DNA of 20,259 nt from NCBI GenBank assembly GCA_050289385.1, contig JBNKFQ010000007.1:1-20259 (forward strand), read 5' to 3'. How positions within the stretch are numbered: position 1 is the stretch's first letter; every line of letters begins with the position of its first letter. This document shows, piece after piece, positions 7,460 through 15,785 of the stretch. This DNA is from JBNKFQ01 sp050289385 (GTDB lineage: Bacteria > Pseudomonadota > Gammaproteobacteria > Pseudomonadales > Porticoccaceae). A program made the position numbers and the translations under genes. Below the pieces are notes generated by a model that saw nothing but the letters and a program-made list of their open reading frames with translations, did no database searches and had not been told where the DNA came from.

Positions 7460-9853
7460 TTATTCAAAGTCAAAGCTTACCTCGACACCCACTGTGCGAG
7501 GACGATTACGCGCAGCAAAACCGGTAAGGTAAGTTGGCGCAATATACTCGCGATCATTCAGCATATTTTTGCCAAAAACACCAAATCTGACCCGATCAGT
7601 TAAGTTCATGCTGATATTAAAGTTCAACATATTGTTAACCGGCGTCTTGCCAATAAAGTGAGGACCCAGGGCTCTATAAGTCCACAGGGTGCTGCCACGC
7701 TGGTTGTAGTCTAAACGGAAAAATCCTGATTTATCAGCCACTATAAAATCGTAGATGGCGGAAGCAGTGAAGCTGTAATCAGGTACAAAATCAATTCGGT
7801 CGCCGACAATGTATGTGGAGTCGGCAACACTCAGCTCAGTTACTTCGGTATCAGCCACGCTGGCATTGAGCTGGAATATGAGGGTATCTGTCGCACTCCA
7901 GTTCAGAGTCAAATCCATACCCTTAATGACCGACTTGCCACCATTCGTAATAATTGAAACTGGCAATGCGGGCGGTGGTGGAACCCCCAGCAACTGCAGC
8001 TCTTCGTACTCGCTGTAAAACAAAGCCACTTCCATATCCAGGCGGCCGTCCCAAGCGCTCATTTTGGTACCTACTTCATACGTCCAAAGCTCGTCGGAAT
8101 CATAAGAGGGTTGATCTTCAGCATTAAATCCGCCACTTCGAAAACCCTTGGCGACACTACTGTAAAGCTGGACATCATCACTAACAGAATAATTCACATA
8201 GAAACGAGGATTGACCGAATCGAAAGATGCCTCCTGAGTAACTGCACCATCAAAATACACTCTGTCATCTTTGAAATAACGAACACCTACACCAACCTCA
8301 AAATCCTCGGTGAAGTTATAACTGGTGTTGCCAAAAACTGCCCAACTTTCACTGTTACGTTCAGAAACGAAAGAGCTTGGGGCAGGCAGTGGGTCGCCTG
8401 GAAAGTGCAAGCTAAACAAGGTTGAGCCTGAAGCTATTGTCTCAAAGTCACGGTAAAACGTTCCAACACTCCATTGCCAGGCGCTGTCACTATTTGAGCT
8501 AAAACGCAGCTCTTGATTAAGTGCTGTCTGGCTGGATTTGGAAAACAGATTGAGCACATCATACGGCTCTGCTGGCGGTGGCAGTAATTGAAACAGTCGC
8601 CCTTCCTGAATTTTTAAGACCTCAGCATCAGTATAGCTTGTACTAGAGACAATACTTACACCGTCAAAATCTTTTGTCAGCGTGAGGTTGTACAGGTTGT
8701 AGTCATCTTCCCACGACGGAGTAGTGGAGAACTCAAAAGGCTGAATAAAATTTCCATTATCGTCTTCGCTTTGACTCTGAGCACCAGCATTATTGCGGTG
8801 AATTACGATAGTGGAGTTCAGGGAAAATGTTTCGCTCGGTTGCCACAGGGTTTTAAGACGCAGATTGGCCACATTTTGATCATTGATATCTTTTTGATTA
8901 ACGGCTGGCTGGTCAATCCAACCCCCACTATTTTCGAACATACCTACAATGCGAATGCCCAACTCATTTTCAATAAGAGGAATATTGAGTACACCTTGAG
9001 TTTTCTGGCTGGGTGATCCGCCCTGTGTGTACGAAGCAGAAACTTCTGCCTTGCCACCAAACTGATCCAATACCGGATTTTTTGTAATAAGCCGAATGGT
9101 GCCACCCATTGAACCTGCACCATACAAGGTTCCCTGCGGGCCTCTAAGCACCTCTACCCTCTCCAAATCGTATATACGAGTGTCGAGTTGCCCCTGAGAC
9201 AAATAAGACGTGATTGGCATCTCATCCAAATAGAGACCAACCATGGGTACACCAGCCACGTTACCAACACCCCGTAAATAAATACTGCGTGATGCACCAT
9301 TGTCCTCGACAAACAAACCGGGTACAGACATACCAAGCTCTACCAAATCACCGATATTACGGTCATCCAGCTCCACTCCTCCCATAGCGACAATGCTGAT
9401 AGGGACATCTTTCAAACTCTGCTCGCGTTTTTGAGCAGTTACTATCATTTCTTCCAGCACTCTTTCTTTATCTTTACCATCCATCTGGCGTTTTGAATCT
9501 TCAGATTCTCCAAAAGATTCAGAGCCAGCCTTGAGTTCGACCACAACCAGATCATCACTGGAAAATCGGTACTGTAAACCGGAATCATTTAACAACAGGC
9601 TCAAAGCCTGGTCGGGAGTGTAAGTGCCGTTTACCGCTTGCGCCGCATGGCTCGCCACAGATTTGGTTGAATACACAACCTGAACATCTGTCTGCGCAGC
9701 GTATTGCTTTAACGCCTTGTCCAGACTTTGCTCACCAATCTGATAATAAATATTTTTTTCAACTGCACCGACTGCACCAGCCATCAGGGCAAGGCCAGAC
9801 AACAGTCCGCACATCGCTTTACCTGGAAATGGCGAATTAACCCGCTTTTTCAT
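7460..9853 (-). CDS. TonB-dependent outer-membrane receptor with N-terminal STN signalling domain
   Basis: A 797-residue receptor. It has a signal peptide (residues 1-30, ending GAVGA), an STN/secretin-TonB short domain (about 36-106: GEQSLDKALKQYAAQTDVQVVYS to GLQYRFSSDDLVVVE), a charged linker, a TonB box region (EEMIVTAQK, 134-142), a plug (about 145-270, with LRGVGNVAG and VLRGPQGTLYGAGSMGGTIRLIT), then a 22-strand-type barrel ending in ...VEVSFDFE with the C-terminal Phe-x-Phe usual for outer-membrane proteins. The STN domain marks it as a transducer that signals to a FecR partner, and FecR and FecI lie directly upstream. The VTAQKREQSLKDVPISI plug start is typical of receptors for organic substrates as well as siderophores, so the ligand is open. 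GAGGAGG lies 5 bases before the ATG. Confidence 0.95.
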   Translation of the reverse strand: MKKRVNSPFPGKAMCGLLSGLALMAGAVGAVEKNIYYQIGEQSLDKALKQYAAQTDVQVVYSTKSVASHAAQAVNGTYTPDQALSLLLNDSGLQYRFSSDDLVVVELKAGSESFGESEDSKRQMDGKDKERVLEEMIVTAQKREQSLKDVPISIVAMGGVELDDRNIGDLVELGMSVPGLFVEDNGASRSIYLRGVGNVAGVPMVGLYLDEMPITSYLSQGQLDTRIYDLERVEVLRGPQGTLYGAGSMGGTIRLITKNPVLDQFGGKAEVSASYTQGGSPSQKTQGVLNIPLIENELGIRIVGMFENSGGWIDQPAVNQKDINDQNVANLRLKTLWQPSETFSLNSTIVIHRNNAGAQSQSEDDNGNFIQPFEFSTTPSWEDDYNLYNLTLTKDFDGVSIVSSTSYTDAEVLKIQEGRLFQLLPPPAEPYDVLNLFSKSSQTALNQELRFSSNSDSAWQWSVGTFYRDFETIASGSTLFSLHFPGDPLPAPSSFVSERNSESWAVFGNTSYNFTEDFEVGVGVRYFKDDRVYFDGAVTQEASFDSVNPRFYVNYSVSDDVQLYSSVAKGFRSGGFNAEDQPSYDSDELWTYEVGTKMSAWDGRLDMEVALFYSEYEELQLLGVPPPPALPVSIITNGGKSVIKGMDLTLNWSATDTLIFQLNASVADTEVTELSVADSTYIVGDRIDFVPDYSFTASAIYDFIVADKSGFFRLDYNQRGSTLWTYRALGPHFIGKTPVNNMLNFNISMNLTDRVRFGVFGKNMLNDREYIAPTYLTGFAARNRPRTVGVEVSFDFE

Positions 9854-9867
9854 CTATACCTCCTCGA

Positions 9868-9908
9868 ATTACTGTGTAATTTTTGTATTGTTTTATTTAT
9901 TACGCAGT
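9868..9908. promoter_or_regulatory. Inverted repeats in the leader of the TonB receptor gene
   Basis: ACTGTGTAAT (9871-9880) and ATTACGCAGT (9899-9908) form a 9-of-10 inverted repeat around an AT-rich 18-base spacer. A smaller palindrome ATTAC-TGT-GTAAT occupies 9868-9880. They lie 15-55 bases before the receptor ATG in the 164-base gap after FecR. A regulator site or an mRNA leader hairpin are both possible. Nothing decides between them. Confidence 0.3.
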
Positions 9909-10017
9909 AAAATTGTAAAGTGGCCAAAATAAATATTTTTCTTGTTAGTCTGAAAGGGGGTCAATCAAATAATTGCAGTTCTTTAGCTGCCCTCTAGACT
10001 AGCCTTAATTTACTCGC

Positions 10018-10986
10018 TCAGGGCTCCCGGACAGACAACAGCACAATGGCATTGTCATTACGGACTGCATGCAACGGCAGCACCTCTTCAAAACCTCGCG
10101 CAATGGTTTCCACATCACCGATGCGGAATATGCCGTTAATTTTCAAGGTGCTTAACGTGTCATTCCCGATAATCAGCTTTACTTTCGAATAGCGATTGAC
10201 TTCTGACACAGCGGCAGCGAGCGACGTATTGTAAAAATCGTGAACTCCGCGACGCCACGGCATGCCTCTGGAGGTGTCGACTTTTTGAATATTACTGACC
10301 AACCCGGATGCGCCAAAAGCAATCTGTTCACCGGCGGTCAGGGTCACCGGCGATGCCCGGTTCTGTTCCAGAACCGGATTAACCATGTCCTGCAATACCT
10401 GAACCCGGCCTTCAGTCACTACAACCGTTACCTGGTTACCGCCATCCTTTACGTTGAAGCGTGTACCCAGTACGCGCACCACCCCCATATCTGTAAGCAC
10501 TTCAAAGTGCCGGTTTCGGTCTTTTGCAACATCAAAAAATGCTTCGCCAGATGTCAGGGTAACCCGCCGAACCGAACCGGAATAACTAACCTTCATCGTG
10601 GAATTTGTATTCAAATACGCAGTAGAGCCATCATCCAGAGCAATAGCCCGCTGCTCACCAACCTCAGTGGTAAAGGTTTCTGTAGATGGAAAAAACAAAG
10701 GCCAAACCATTACACTCAGCAATAAAACCGCCGCGATACCCGCTACACGCCTCAGGTTCCAGCGGGGCTTCGATACAGTGGCTGCCCCATCAATACCCGC
10801 ATTGGCAATCGGTTGCCCCGTGATTGTCCAGGCCATGGCGCGGTGGGTGTAGGCTTCCATGTGTGCAGGGTCTGCCTGTAACCAGCGTTCAAACGCCGCC
10901 ATATCCTCGGCGCTGACCTCTGCCGCACTGATGCGCTCAAACCACTGCGATGCCTGTGATACAGGCCTGAGCTGATGCTCGATCAT
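10018..10986 (-). CDS. FecR-family anti-sigma/signal-transducing membrane protein
   Basis: A 322-residue protein with the complete FecR layout. It has a cytoplasmic DUF4880-type sigma-binding part (residues 10-50: ASQWFERISAAEVSAEDMAAFERWLQADPAHMEAY), one membrane helix (about 81-99), and a periplasmic FecR domain (about 105-200: GEQRAIALDDGSTAYLNTNS, GEAFFDVAKDRNRHFEV, VRVLGTRFNV, VTEGRVQV). The C-terminus is DUF4974-like (KVKLIIGNDTLSTLKINGIFRIGDVETIARGFEEVLPL). Its ATG overlaps the stop of the sigma factor gene (ATGA), so the two are translationally coupled. It should hold FecI inactive until the STN domain of the loaded receptor signals through the periplasm. The receptor gene lies 164 bases downstream on the same strand. 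Confidence 0.95.
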   Translation of the reverse strand: MIEHQLRPVSQASQWFERISAAEVSAEDMAAFERWLQADPAHMEAYTHRAMAWTITGQPIANAGIDGAATVSKPRWNLRRVAGIAAVLLLSVMVWPLFFPSTETFTTEVGEQRAIALDDGSTAYLNTNSTMKVSYSGSVRRVTLTSGEAFFDVAKDRNRHFEVLTDMGVVRVLGTRFNVKDGGNQVTVVVTEGRVQVLQDMVNPVLEQNRASPVTLTAGEQIAFGASGLVSNIQKVDTSRGMPWRRGVHDFYNTSLAAAVSEVNRYSKVKLIIGNDTLSTLKINGIFRIGDVETIARGFEEVLPLHAVRNDNAIVLLSVREP

Positions 10987-11540
10987 GACGTTCCCAAACC
11001 TCCGATCCTTTCACTCAGCAATGTCAATACCTGGGTTACCTGTCGTCTGACAGTCCGTGTTGACATTCCCATTTGCCGGGCAATCTGGTCATAACTCAAC
11101 CGTTCAAGCCGGTGTAGCTCAAACACCCGCCGCTCCCTGGGGGTAAGTTGTGCAATCGTCTTGCAGACGATTCGCGTGTGCTCGCACCATACCGCGCTTT
11201 CTTCCGGCGACGGCGAGGGGCAAACCAGAACGGCTGTATCCAGCGGCACCTGATCATCTGCCTTACGCACTTTGCGCCGCCGATGCTGGTCACAGACAAT
11301 ATTGGTGGCGATACGAAACAGGCACGCTTGCGGATACTGGCGCAATGCATCTATATCACCGCCCTTGATCAGCTTTAATCGCAGCTCCTGCATGGCGTCG
11401 TCAGCATCCACAGCGCTGTACAGTGAGCGGCTGAAAAACCGCATCAACATGCTTTCAAAGCCGCTCAGAATCGACAGTTTTTCGTCTCGTTCCGAGCTGA
11501 CATGCCGGGATAAAGGCTGATTGTCAGTATCTTCAGGCAA
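10983..11540 (-). CDS. ECF RNA polymerase sigma factor, FecI-like
   Basis: A 185-residue sigma-70 family protein with only regions 2 and 4. Region 2 spans about residues 30-90 (FFSRSLYSAVDADDAMQELRLKLIKG and ACLFRIATNIVCDQHRRRK). Region 4 spans about 125-178 (QLTPRERRVFELHRLERLSYDQIARQMGMSTRTVRRQVTQVLTLL), which contains the -35-recognising helix-turn-helix. It pairs with the FecR and STN-receptor genes downstream. The start is a TTG at 11540 preceded by GGGGAG at a 9-base spacing. No in-frame ATG or GTG exists before region 2, so the TTG is the best choice. An AT-rich TATACT box at 11589-11594 on the same strand could be its -10. Likely targets are the receptor promoter and perhaps module A, which is inference. 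Confidence 0.93.
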   Translation of the reverse strand: MPEDTDNQPLSRHVSSERDEKLSILSGFESMLMRFFSRSLYSAVDADDAMQELRLKLIKGGDIDALRQYPQACLFRIATNIVCDQHRRRKVRKADDQVPLDTAVLVCPSPSPEESAVWCEHTRIVCKTIAQLTPRERRVFELHRLERLSYDQIARQMGMSTRTVRRQVTQVLTLLSERIGGLGTS

Positions 11541-11777
11541 TGCTGCAGACTCCCCTGAGTGTTCGGTAATTGCCGCAACTCCAAAAAAGTATAGTACGCC
11601 CCGAAATGGAGGCTCTCAGTTACTTAATACGCAACGGAAACCACAGGTGGCCAAAAAAAATTTTGATGGGAGGGAAGAATGACTTTCGATGTTCGATAGC
11701 AGGTCGACTTTCAGACCACACCAGACCGAGCGGCGCGATGGCCCGAGTCTTTTTCGTCGAACATTGAACGTCGAACG
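11541..11777. other. Intergenic region between FecI and DEAD-box genes with imperfect inverted repeat
   Basis: No convincing gene is present. The left part should hold the FecI promoter; a TATACT box at 11594-11589 (- strand) is the best -10 candidate. The right part contains GACTTTCGATGTTCGAT (11681-11697) and ATTGAACGTCGAACGTC (11763-11779), which match in inverted orientation at 14 of 17 bases. The right copy runs into the helicase stop codon. The rest shows no clear terminator. Confidence 0.4.
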
Positions 11778-13112
11778 TCACGTTTTCTTTTTCCGGAGCG
11801 GAGTAAACCCTTCTTCCTGGGTGCTGTCGTGAACACGCTTTGGCGCCGGTGCGCGCCGCTTGCCGATATTTTTTTTGTCCCGGTGACGCACCTTGCCTTT
11901 GGCAGCTTCTTTTTTGGCCAGTTTTTTCTTTTTACTGCCAGCCGCCTTGCCAGACGCCTTGAGTTTTTTGGGACCTTTATACTTTGCTTCCAGACCAGCT
12001 ATCTTCCGGCGTTCAAATCGAATCCTGAGATATCGTTCGATGGAAGACATCAGGTTCCATTCATTGGCGCTAATCAATGCAATGGCAACACCTTGCTCTC
12101 CTGCGCGACCGGTACGGCCAATGCGGTGCACATAGTCGTCACCACTGCGCGCCATCTCAAAATTGACCACCAGCCCAACGCCCTGAATATCAAGGCCGCG
12201 TGCGGCTACATCGGTGGCAACCAACACGTCCAGGTGACCGCGACGCATCTGGTTCATTACCTCGTTGCGTTCGTCCTGGCTCATATCACCGTGCAACACT
12301 CCGGCTCTCAACTGATGATAACGCAATACACCTGACAGGCTATTCGCCTGAACAATGGTATTGGTAAATACCAGTGCTTTGCCAAAATCACTGTCTTGCA
12401 GCAGTTTTACCAGCAACTTCTGTTTGTGCTCTATACCATCAGCCAATATCACCTGCTGGGTGATACTGCTGTGCTGTTCTCGCACCGTATTAACAGTTAT
12501 CACTTCCGGGTTGCTCAAGACTCTATCTGCAACACTGCGAATACCGCGGTGCTTGAGTGTAGCGGACAACAGCATGGTCTGCCGCTGGCTGCTACAGGCT
12601 GCAGCGACTTTCAAAACATCTTCGCTAAACCCCATATCCAGCATTCGGTCGGCTTCATCCAGTACCAGAAACTCCAGATCACTCAGATCCGCTGCACCAC
12701 TTGCGATATGTTCCAGCAAACGACCCGGCGTAGCGATAAGGATTTCAGGGTTTTTCCGCAGCAAGGCCCTCTGATACCTGGAGTCGGCACCACCTGTAAT
12801 GACCTCTGCTCGCAAACGGGTAAATTCCATCAGCTTGCGGCAGTGCGCCAACACCTGTCGGGCCAATTCACGTGTGGGAGTTAGTACGAGAGCACGGGTG
12901 GCGGTGTCAGGCGCTGAATTCCCCATCAGGCGGTGTAACACCGGCAAAAGAAATGCCGCTGTCTTGCCACTGCCGGTTTCAGCGGTTACCAGCAAATCTT
13001 TCGCCTTCAGGGCCAGTGGTATCACTTGCGCTTGCACAGGTGTCGGGTGCTGAATACGTTGCTTTTCAAGTGCCATTATTAAACGTTCATTCAAGGCAAA
13101 ATCTGTAAACAA
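11778..13112 (-). CDS. DEAD-box ATP-dependent RNA helicase
   Basis: A 444-residue helicase with all core motifs in order. These are the Q motif (PTPVQAQVIP), motif I AETGSGKT (44-51), Ia PTRELARQ, GG, Ib TPGR, II DEAD (152-155), III SAT, IV VFTNT, the HGDMSQDER segment, V ATDVAARGLD, and VI HRIGRTGR. The tail (about 360-444) is rich in lysine and arginine (SGKAAGSKKKKLAKKEAAKG) and probably gives nonspecific RNA binding. Such enzymes unwind RNA in ribosome assembly or mRNA turnover. The SrmB/RhlE-like groups are closest in feel, but I cannot assign one. The start is a TTG at 13112 with GAGGT seven bases upstream. It matches the usual 'F.DFAL' N-terminus, and no ATG is available in frame before motif Q. 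The gene appears monocistronic. Confidence 0.95.
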   Translation of the reverse strand: MFTDFALNERLIMALEKQRIQHPTPVQAQVIPLALKAKDLLVTAETGSGKTAAFLLPVLHRLMGNSAPDTATRALVLTPTRELARQVLAHCRKLMEFTRLRAEVITGGADSRYQRALLRKNPEILIATPGRLLEHIASGAADLSDLEFLVLDEADRMLDMGFSEDVLKVAAACSSQRQTMLLSATLKHRGIRSVADRVLSNPEVITVNTVREQHSSITQQVILADGIEHKQKLLVKLLQDSDFGKALVFTNTIVQANSLSGVLRYHQLRAGVLHGDMSQDERNEVMNQMRRGHLDVLVATDVAARGLDIQGVGLVVNFEMARSGDDYVHRIGRTGRAGEQGVAIALISANEWNLMSSIERYLRIRFERRKIAGLEAKYKGPKKLKASGKAAGSKKKKLAKKEAAKGKVRHRDKKNIGKRRAPAPKRVHDSTQEEGFTPLRKKKT

Positions 13113-13408
13113 GGGAATGACCTCAAAGCAGGGAGAGCTGTGATATAACCGAGGGGGCGGAGTTTACCAAACAAACGCCGACGGATGCAGATAACTGATG
13201 TAACTGACGCAAATAACTACAGCAACGCCACAATAATAACAGTCGATGCACCACGGGCTATCTGTTTTCCGTCCTGCGACATGGCAGAGAGTGCGCGTGA
13301 TGCCCCCTGCCAAAACCTTTCCGTCCAGTAACAGCATCACTGGCACAGCATTTACAATTTACCGGTTTATCGTGTAACGATTGATTCGGCAGCTCCAGAG
13401 GTAGCCAA
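13113..13408. other. Intergenic region between divergent genes, no gene seen
   Basis: These 296 bases separate the helicase (-) from the DUF4143 ATPase (+) and must hold both promoters. A weak -35-like TTTACA lies about 65 bases before the ATPase ATG. No -10 is convincing. Short reading frames here have no ribosome-binding site or recognisable protein character, and no RNA gene was seen. Confidence 0.4.
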
Positions 13409-14659
13409 ATGGCCTATCGACCAAGGATTGTAGATAAAGAACTGGAAACGAGACTGGCTTCGACAGGAGCTGTCGTTATAGAAGGACCCAAGGCTTGCGG
13501 TAAAACCGAAACCGCGCGTCAACTTGCGGCCAGTGAGGTGCTCCTGGATATTGACGAAAATGCTCGACAAGCCCTGACTATCGATCCAAAGCTGGTGCTA
13601 GCGAGTAAAACACCACGCTTGATTGATGAATGCCAAATAGAACCGGCTATCTGGAATCATATTCGACGTACGGTAGATAAACGCAGCCTTCCAGGACAGT
13701 TCATACTCACCGGATCTGCAGTACCCGCGGATGACATTACACGACACACAGGAGCCGGCAGGCTTACTCGATTGCAGATGCGTCCCATAACCCTGCTGGA
13801 AACTGGTCATGCAAACGGAGCCTTGCCACTTGGCAACTTGCTGGCAGGAAAATTCACCGGCACTTCCGACCCTGGACTGGATACGGTTGATATCGCAGAG
13901 CGTGTTGCCGTGGGAGGTTGGCCGGCTCATCACACTCTCTCGGTCAAGCAATCGCTTCAAAGTGTCCGCGACTATCTTGAGGAAATAGCCAGAGTAGACA
14001 TCAGCCGCATTGATCGGCACCGACGCAATCCCGACAAAGTAGTACGTGTTATGCAATCACTTGCGCGCAATCTGGCAACACCTGTTGCGATCAGAACACT
14101 CGCTGTTGATGCCGGGGGCACCGATGGAGCGCTGGAAGACGAAACAGTCCACAACTACCTCAATGCACTGGAACGATTGATGATCATTGAGGACCAGCCT
14201 GCATGGGCACCACATTTACGGTCAAGATCAATTCTGAGAAGCGCATCCAAACGCCACTTTATTGACCCCTCACTGGCTGTAGCGGCGTTGCGAGCCACCC
14301 CTGAACGTTTGTTGAAGGACCTTAATTTGCTCGGTTTTCTCTTTGAGTCCATGGTTGTTCGCGACCTGCGCGTTTACGCTCAGGCCAATGATGCAAGAGT
14401 TTGGCATTACCGGGACAACACAGGCCTGGAAGTGGATGCAATTATTAAAACAGCAGACGGCCGCTGGGCCGCATTTGAGATCAAGTTAGGGGCCGGCCAT
14501 GTCGATGCCGGGGCAGCAAGTTTACTAAAATTTGCAGAGCGCGTTGATACGGCCAAATGCGGAGCGCCTGCCTTGCTTGGCGTTATTATTGGCAGTGGTT
14601 ATGGATATATGCGCAAAGATGGCGTAACAGTCATTCCCCTTGGCTCGCTGGGATTATAG
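13409..14659 (+). CDS. AAA-type ATP-binding protein with DUF4143 C-terminal domain
   Basis: A 416-residue protein of the AAA_14/DUF4143 family. The Walker A motif is GPKACGKT (26-33), the Walker B core is LIDE (71-74), and a sensor-like FILTGSA follows. The middle GRLTRLQMRPITLLET and VAVGGWPAHHTL are typical of the family. The C-terminal domain (about 200-400) includes LNALERLMIIEDQPAW, HFIDPSLAVAALRATPERLL, GFLFESMVVRDLRVYA and finally GLEVDAIIKTADGRWAAFEIKLG. The last resembles a restriction-nuclease-like fold with E-D-ExK spacing, so a degenerate nuclease domain is possible. Members are abundant, often stand alone, and have no settled function; some have been discussed as defence or toxin-antitoxin related, which I cannot support here. 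AGAGGT lies 7 bases before the ATG. It converges on the cyclase gene. Confidence 0.9.
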   Translation: MAYRPRIVDKELETRLASTGAVVIEGPKACGKTETARQLAASEVLLDIDENARQALTIDPKLVLASKTPRLIDECQIEPAIWNHIRRTVDKRSLPGQFILTGSAVPADDITRHTGAGRLTRLQMRPITLLETGHANGALPLGNLLAGKFTGTSDPGLDTVDIAERVAVGGWPAHHTLSVKQSLQSVRDYLEEIARVDISRIDRHRRNPDKVVRVMQSLARNLATPVAIRTLAVDAGGTDGALEDETVHNYLNALERLMIIEDQPAWAPHLRSRSILRSASKRHFIDPSLAVAALRATPERLLKDLNLLGFLFESMVVRDLRVYAQANDARVWHYRDNTGLEVDAIIKTADGRWAAFEIKLGAGHVDAGAASLLKFAERVDTAKCGAPALLGVIIGSGYGYMRKDGVTVIPLGSLGL

Positions 14660-14742
14660 CGTTAACGCCCTGGCAAGAACCGTCAACGCTCCCCCGGCAA
14701 CAAACTCGGGCAATAACAAAATAACAATTGCGAAAATTGCGC

Positions 14743-15537
14743 TTATTCCTGAATTGCAATAATACGCAACGGGCCGCCACTGCCGCCCCTGATCTTCATG
14801 GGCAAGGCAATTACCTGGAAGCCGGAATCGGGCAGAAGGTCCAGATTGGCAACGTTTTCAAATGCGGGTATGTTGTGTTCAAACAGAATGACATGACTTT
14901 GGTAGGTTTTTGACTGGCCATAGTCAATACTGGGCGTATCCAGACCTATTGCCTTTATCTTGCGGTTTTGTACCAACCACGTTGCCGCATCCGGGTCCAG
15001 TCCTGGAAAATGCAGGTTTTTCACAGCAGCTTCGCCCAGCTCATCGGTACCCATGTATTTCTTTCGATCTGGCCAATACTGGCCAAAACCGGTTTTTAAC
15101 AGAACGATCAAACCGTCCACGCGGCGTCCATGCGTTTTTTCCCACGCCATAATATCTTCGGCGTTGATCAGGTAATCCGCATCGTTGGCACTTTGCCGAG
15201 TTACATCTATGAGTGCAGCTTGTCCAACCAGACGTTGCAGAGGAACCGCCTCCACGGTGTGACGCCCTGTAAAAAAATGTGCAGGTGCATCCAGGTGAGT
15301 ACCGCCGTGCTCTGCCGAAGAGAAATTGTTGGCCTCGTAGTGGTATCCGCCCGGGGTTTGCCCCTTGAATACCGTATCGAGCTTAAAGGACTCTGCCGTC
15401 GGCCAGTAAATGGTTTGTTCGTCAAAAGAATAGGTCAAATCAATAATTTTTTGAGATCCGGCATTCTGCCCTTCTCCAGCCGCGCAACCAAATGCCACGA
15501 CAATTAACACTATGGATATAGCATGCTGTATTTTCAT
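14743..15537 (-). CDS. Cyclase-family (kynurenine formamidase-like) metal hydrolase, predicted lipoprotein
   Basis: A 264-residue protein of the PF04199 cyclase family. The metal-site motif HGGTHLDAPAHF (H77, H81, D83, H87) is intact. The family's DLTYSFDEQTIYWP start, GLIVLLKTGFGQYW, FPGLDPDAATWLV, KAIGLDTPSIDYG and HVILFEHNIPAFENVANLDLLP blocks are all present. Family members hydrolyse cyclic or aryl amides (N-formylkynurenine, isatin) or act on polyketides, so the substrate is open. The N-terminus has a lipobox (VAFGC, C18) and a short hydrophobic stretch, so it is probably anchored in a membrane outside the cytoplasm, which is unusual for the family. I chose the ATG at 15537, with GGTGGA upstream, over an in-frame start 13 codons earlier because it puts the lipobox at the right depth. 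Confidence 0.92.
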   Translation of the reverse strand: MKIQHAISIVLIVVAFGCAAGEGQNAGSQKIIDLTYSFDEQTIYWPTAESFKLDTVFKGQTPGGYHYEANNFSSAEHGGTHLDAPAHFFTGRHTVEAVPLQRLVGQAALIDVTRQSANDADYLINAEDIMAWEKTHGRRVDGLIVLLKTGFGQYWPDRKKYMGTDELGEAAVKNLHFPGLDPDAATWLVQNRKIKAIGLDTPSIDYGQSKTYQSHVILFEHNIPAFENVANLDLLPDSGFQVIALPMKIRGGSGGPLRIIAIQE

Positions 15538-15785
15538 GTTTTTCCACCCGAGACAGACGCCTCTTATATAGTCCAAATTCGTTTGCGCTAAAGTCCATTC
15601 ATTTTATTACAATAACCGTAACACCGATAGCCCAAAGCCTGATAATACAGGCATTTCAGGGAAATTGACTTGCCAAATTTGTTCTTGTAACCTCTCGCCG
15701 GTTCAAGCCACTATACATAGGGGTTGATGGCGATCACTGCACTGCCCTTCTACGGATTCTGAACAATAAATTGGACAGGCCAACA
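15538..15785. promoter_or_regulatory. Divergent promoter region, cyclase and metalloprotease
   Basis: This region separates two divergent lipoprotein genes. TTGACT at 15665-15670 followed after 17 bases by TAACCT (15688-15693) is a possible + strand promoter for the metalloprotease, with a good -35 and a poor -10. No symmetric operator stands out. Confidence 0.25.

Noticed and set aside
10240..10725. Open frame of 161 codons on the + strand
   Set aside because: Antisense to a well-supported FecR gene, with no ribosome-binding site and an odd composition.
11570..11767. Small frame in the gap between FecI and helicase genes
   Set aside because: It spans the putative FecI promoter and the inverted repeats and resembles no known protein.
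12396..12884. Open frame of 162 codons on the + strand
   Set aside because: It lies wholly antisense to the DEAD-box helicase core motifs and its product has no protein-family character.
13164..13346. Small frame in the gap between helicase and ATPase genes
   Set aside because: No ribosome-binding site, unremarkable composition, and it sits where both divergent promoters must be.
15690..15720. tRNA-like GGTTCAAGCC segment
   Set aside because: No acceptor stem, anticodon arm or CCA end could be matched around it.
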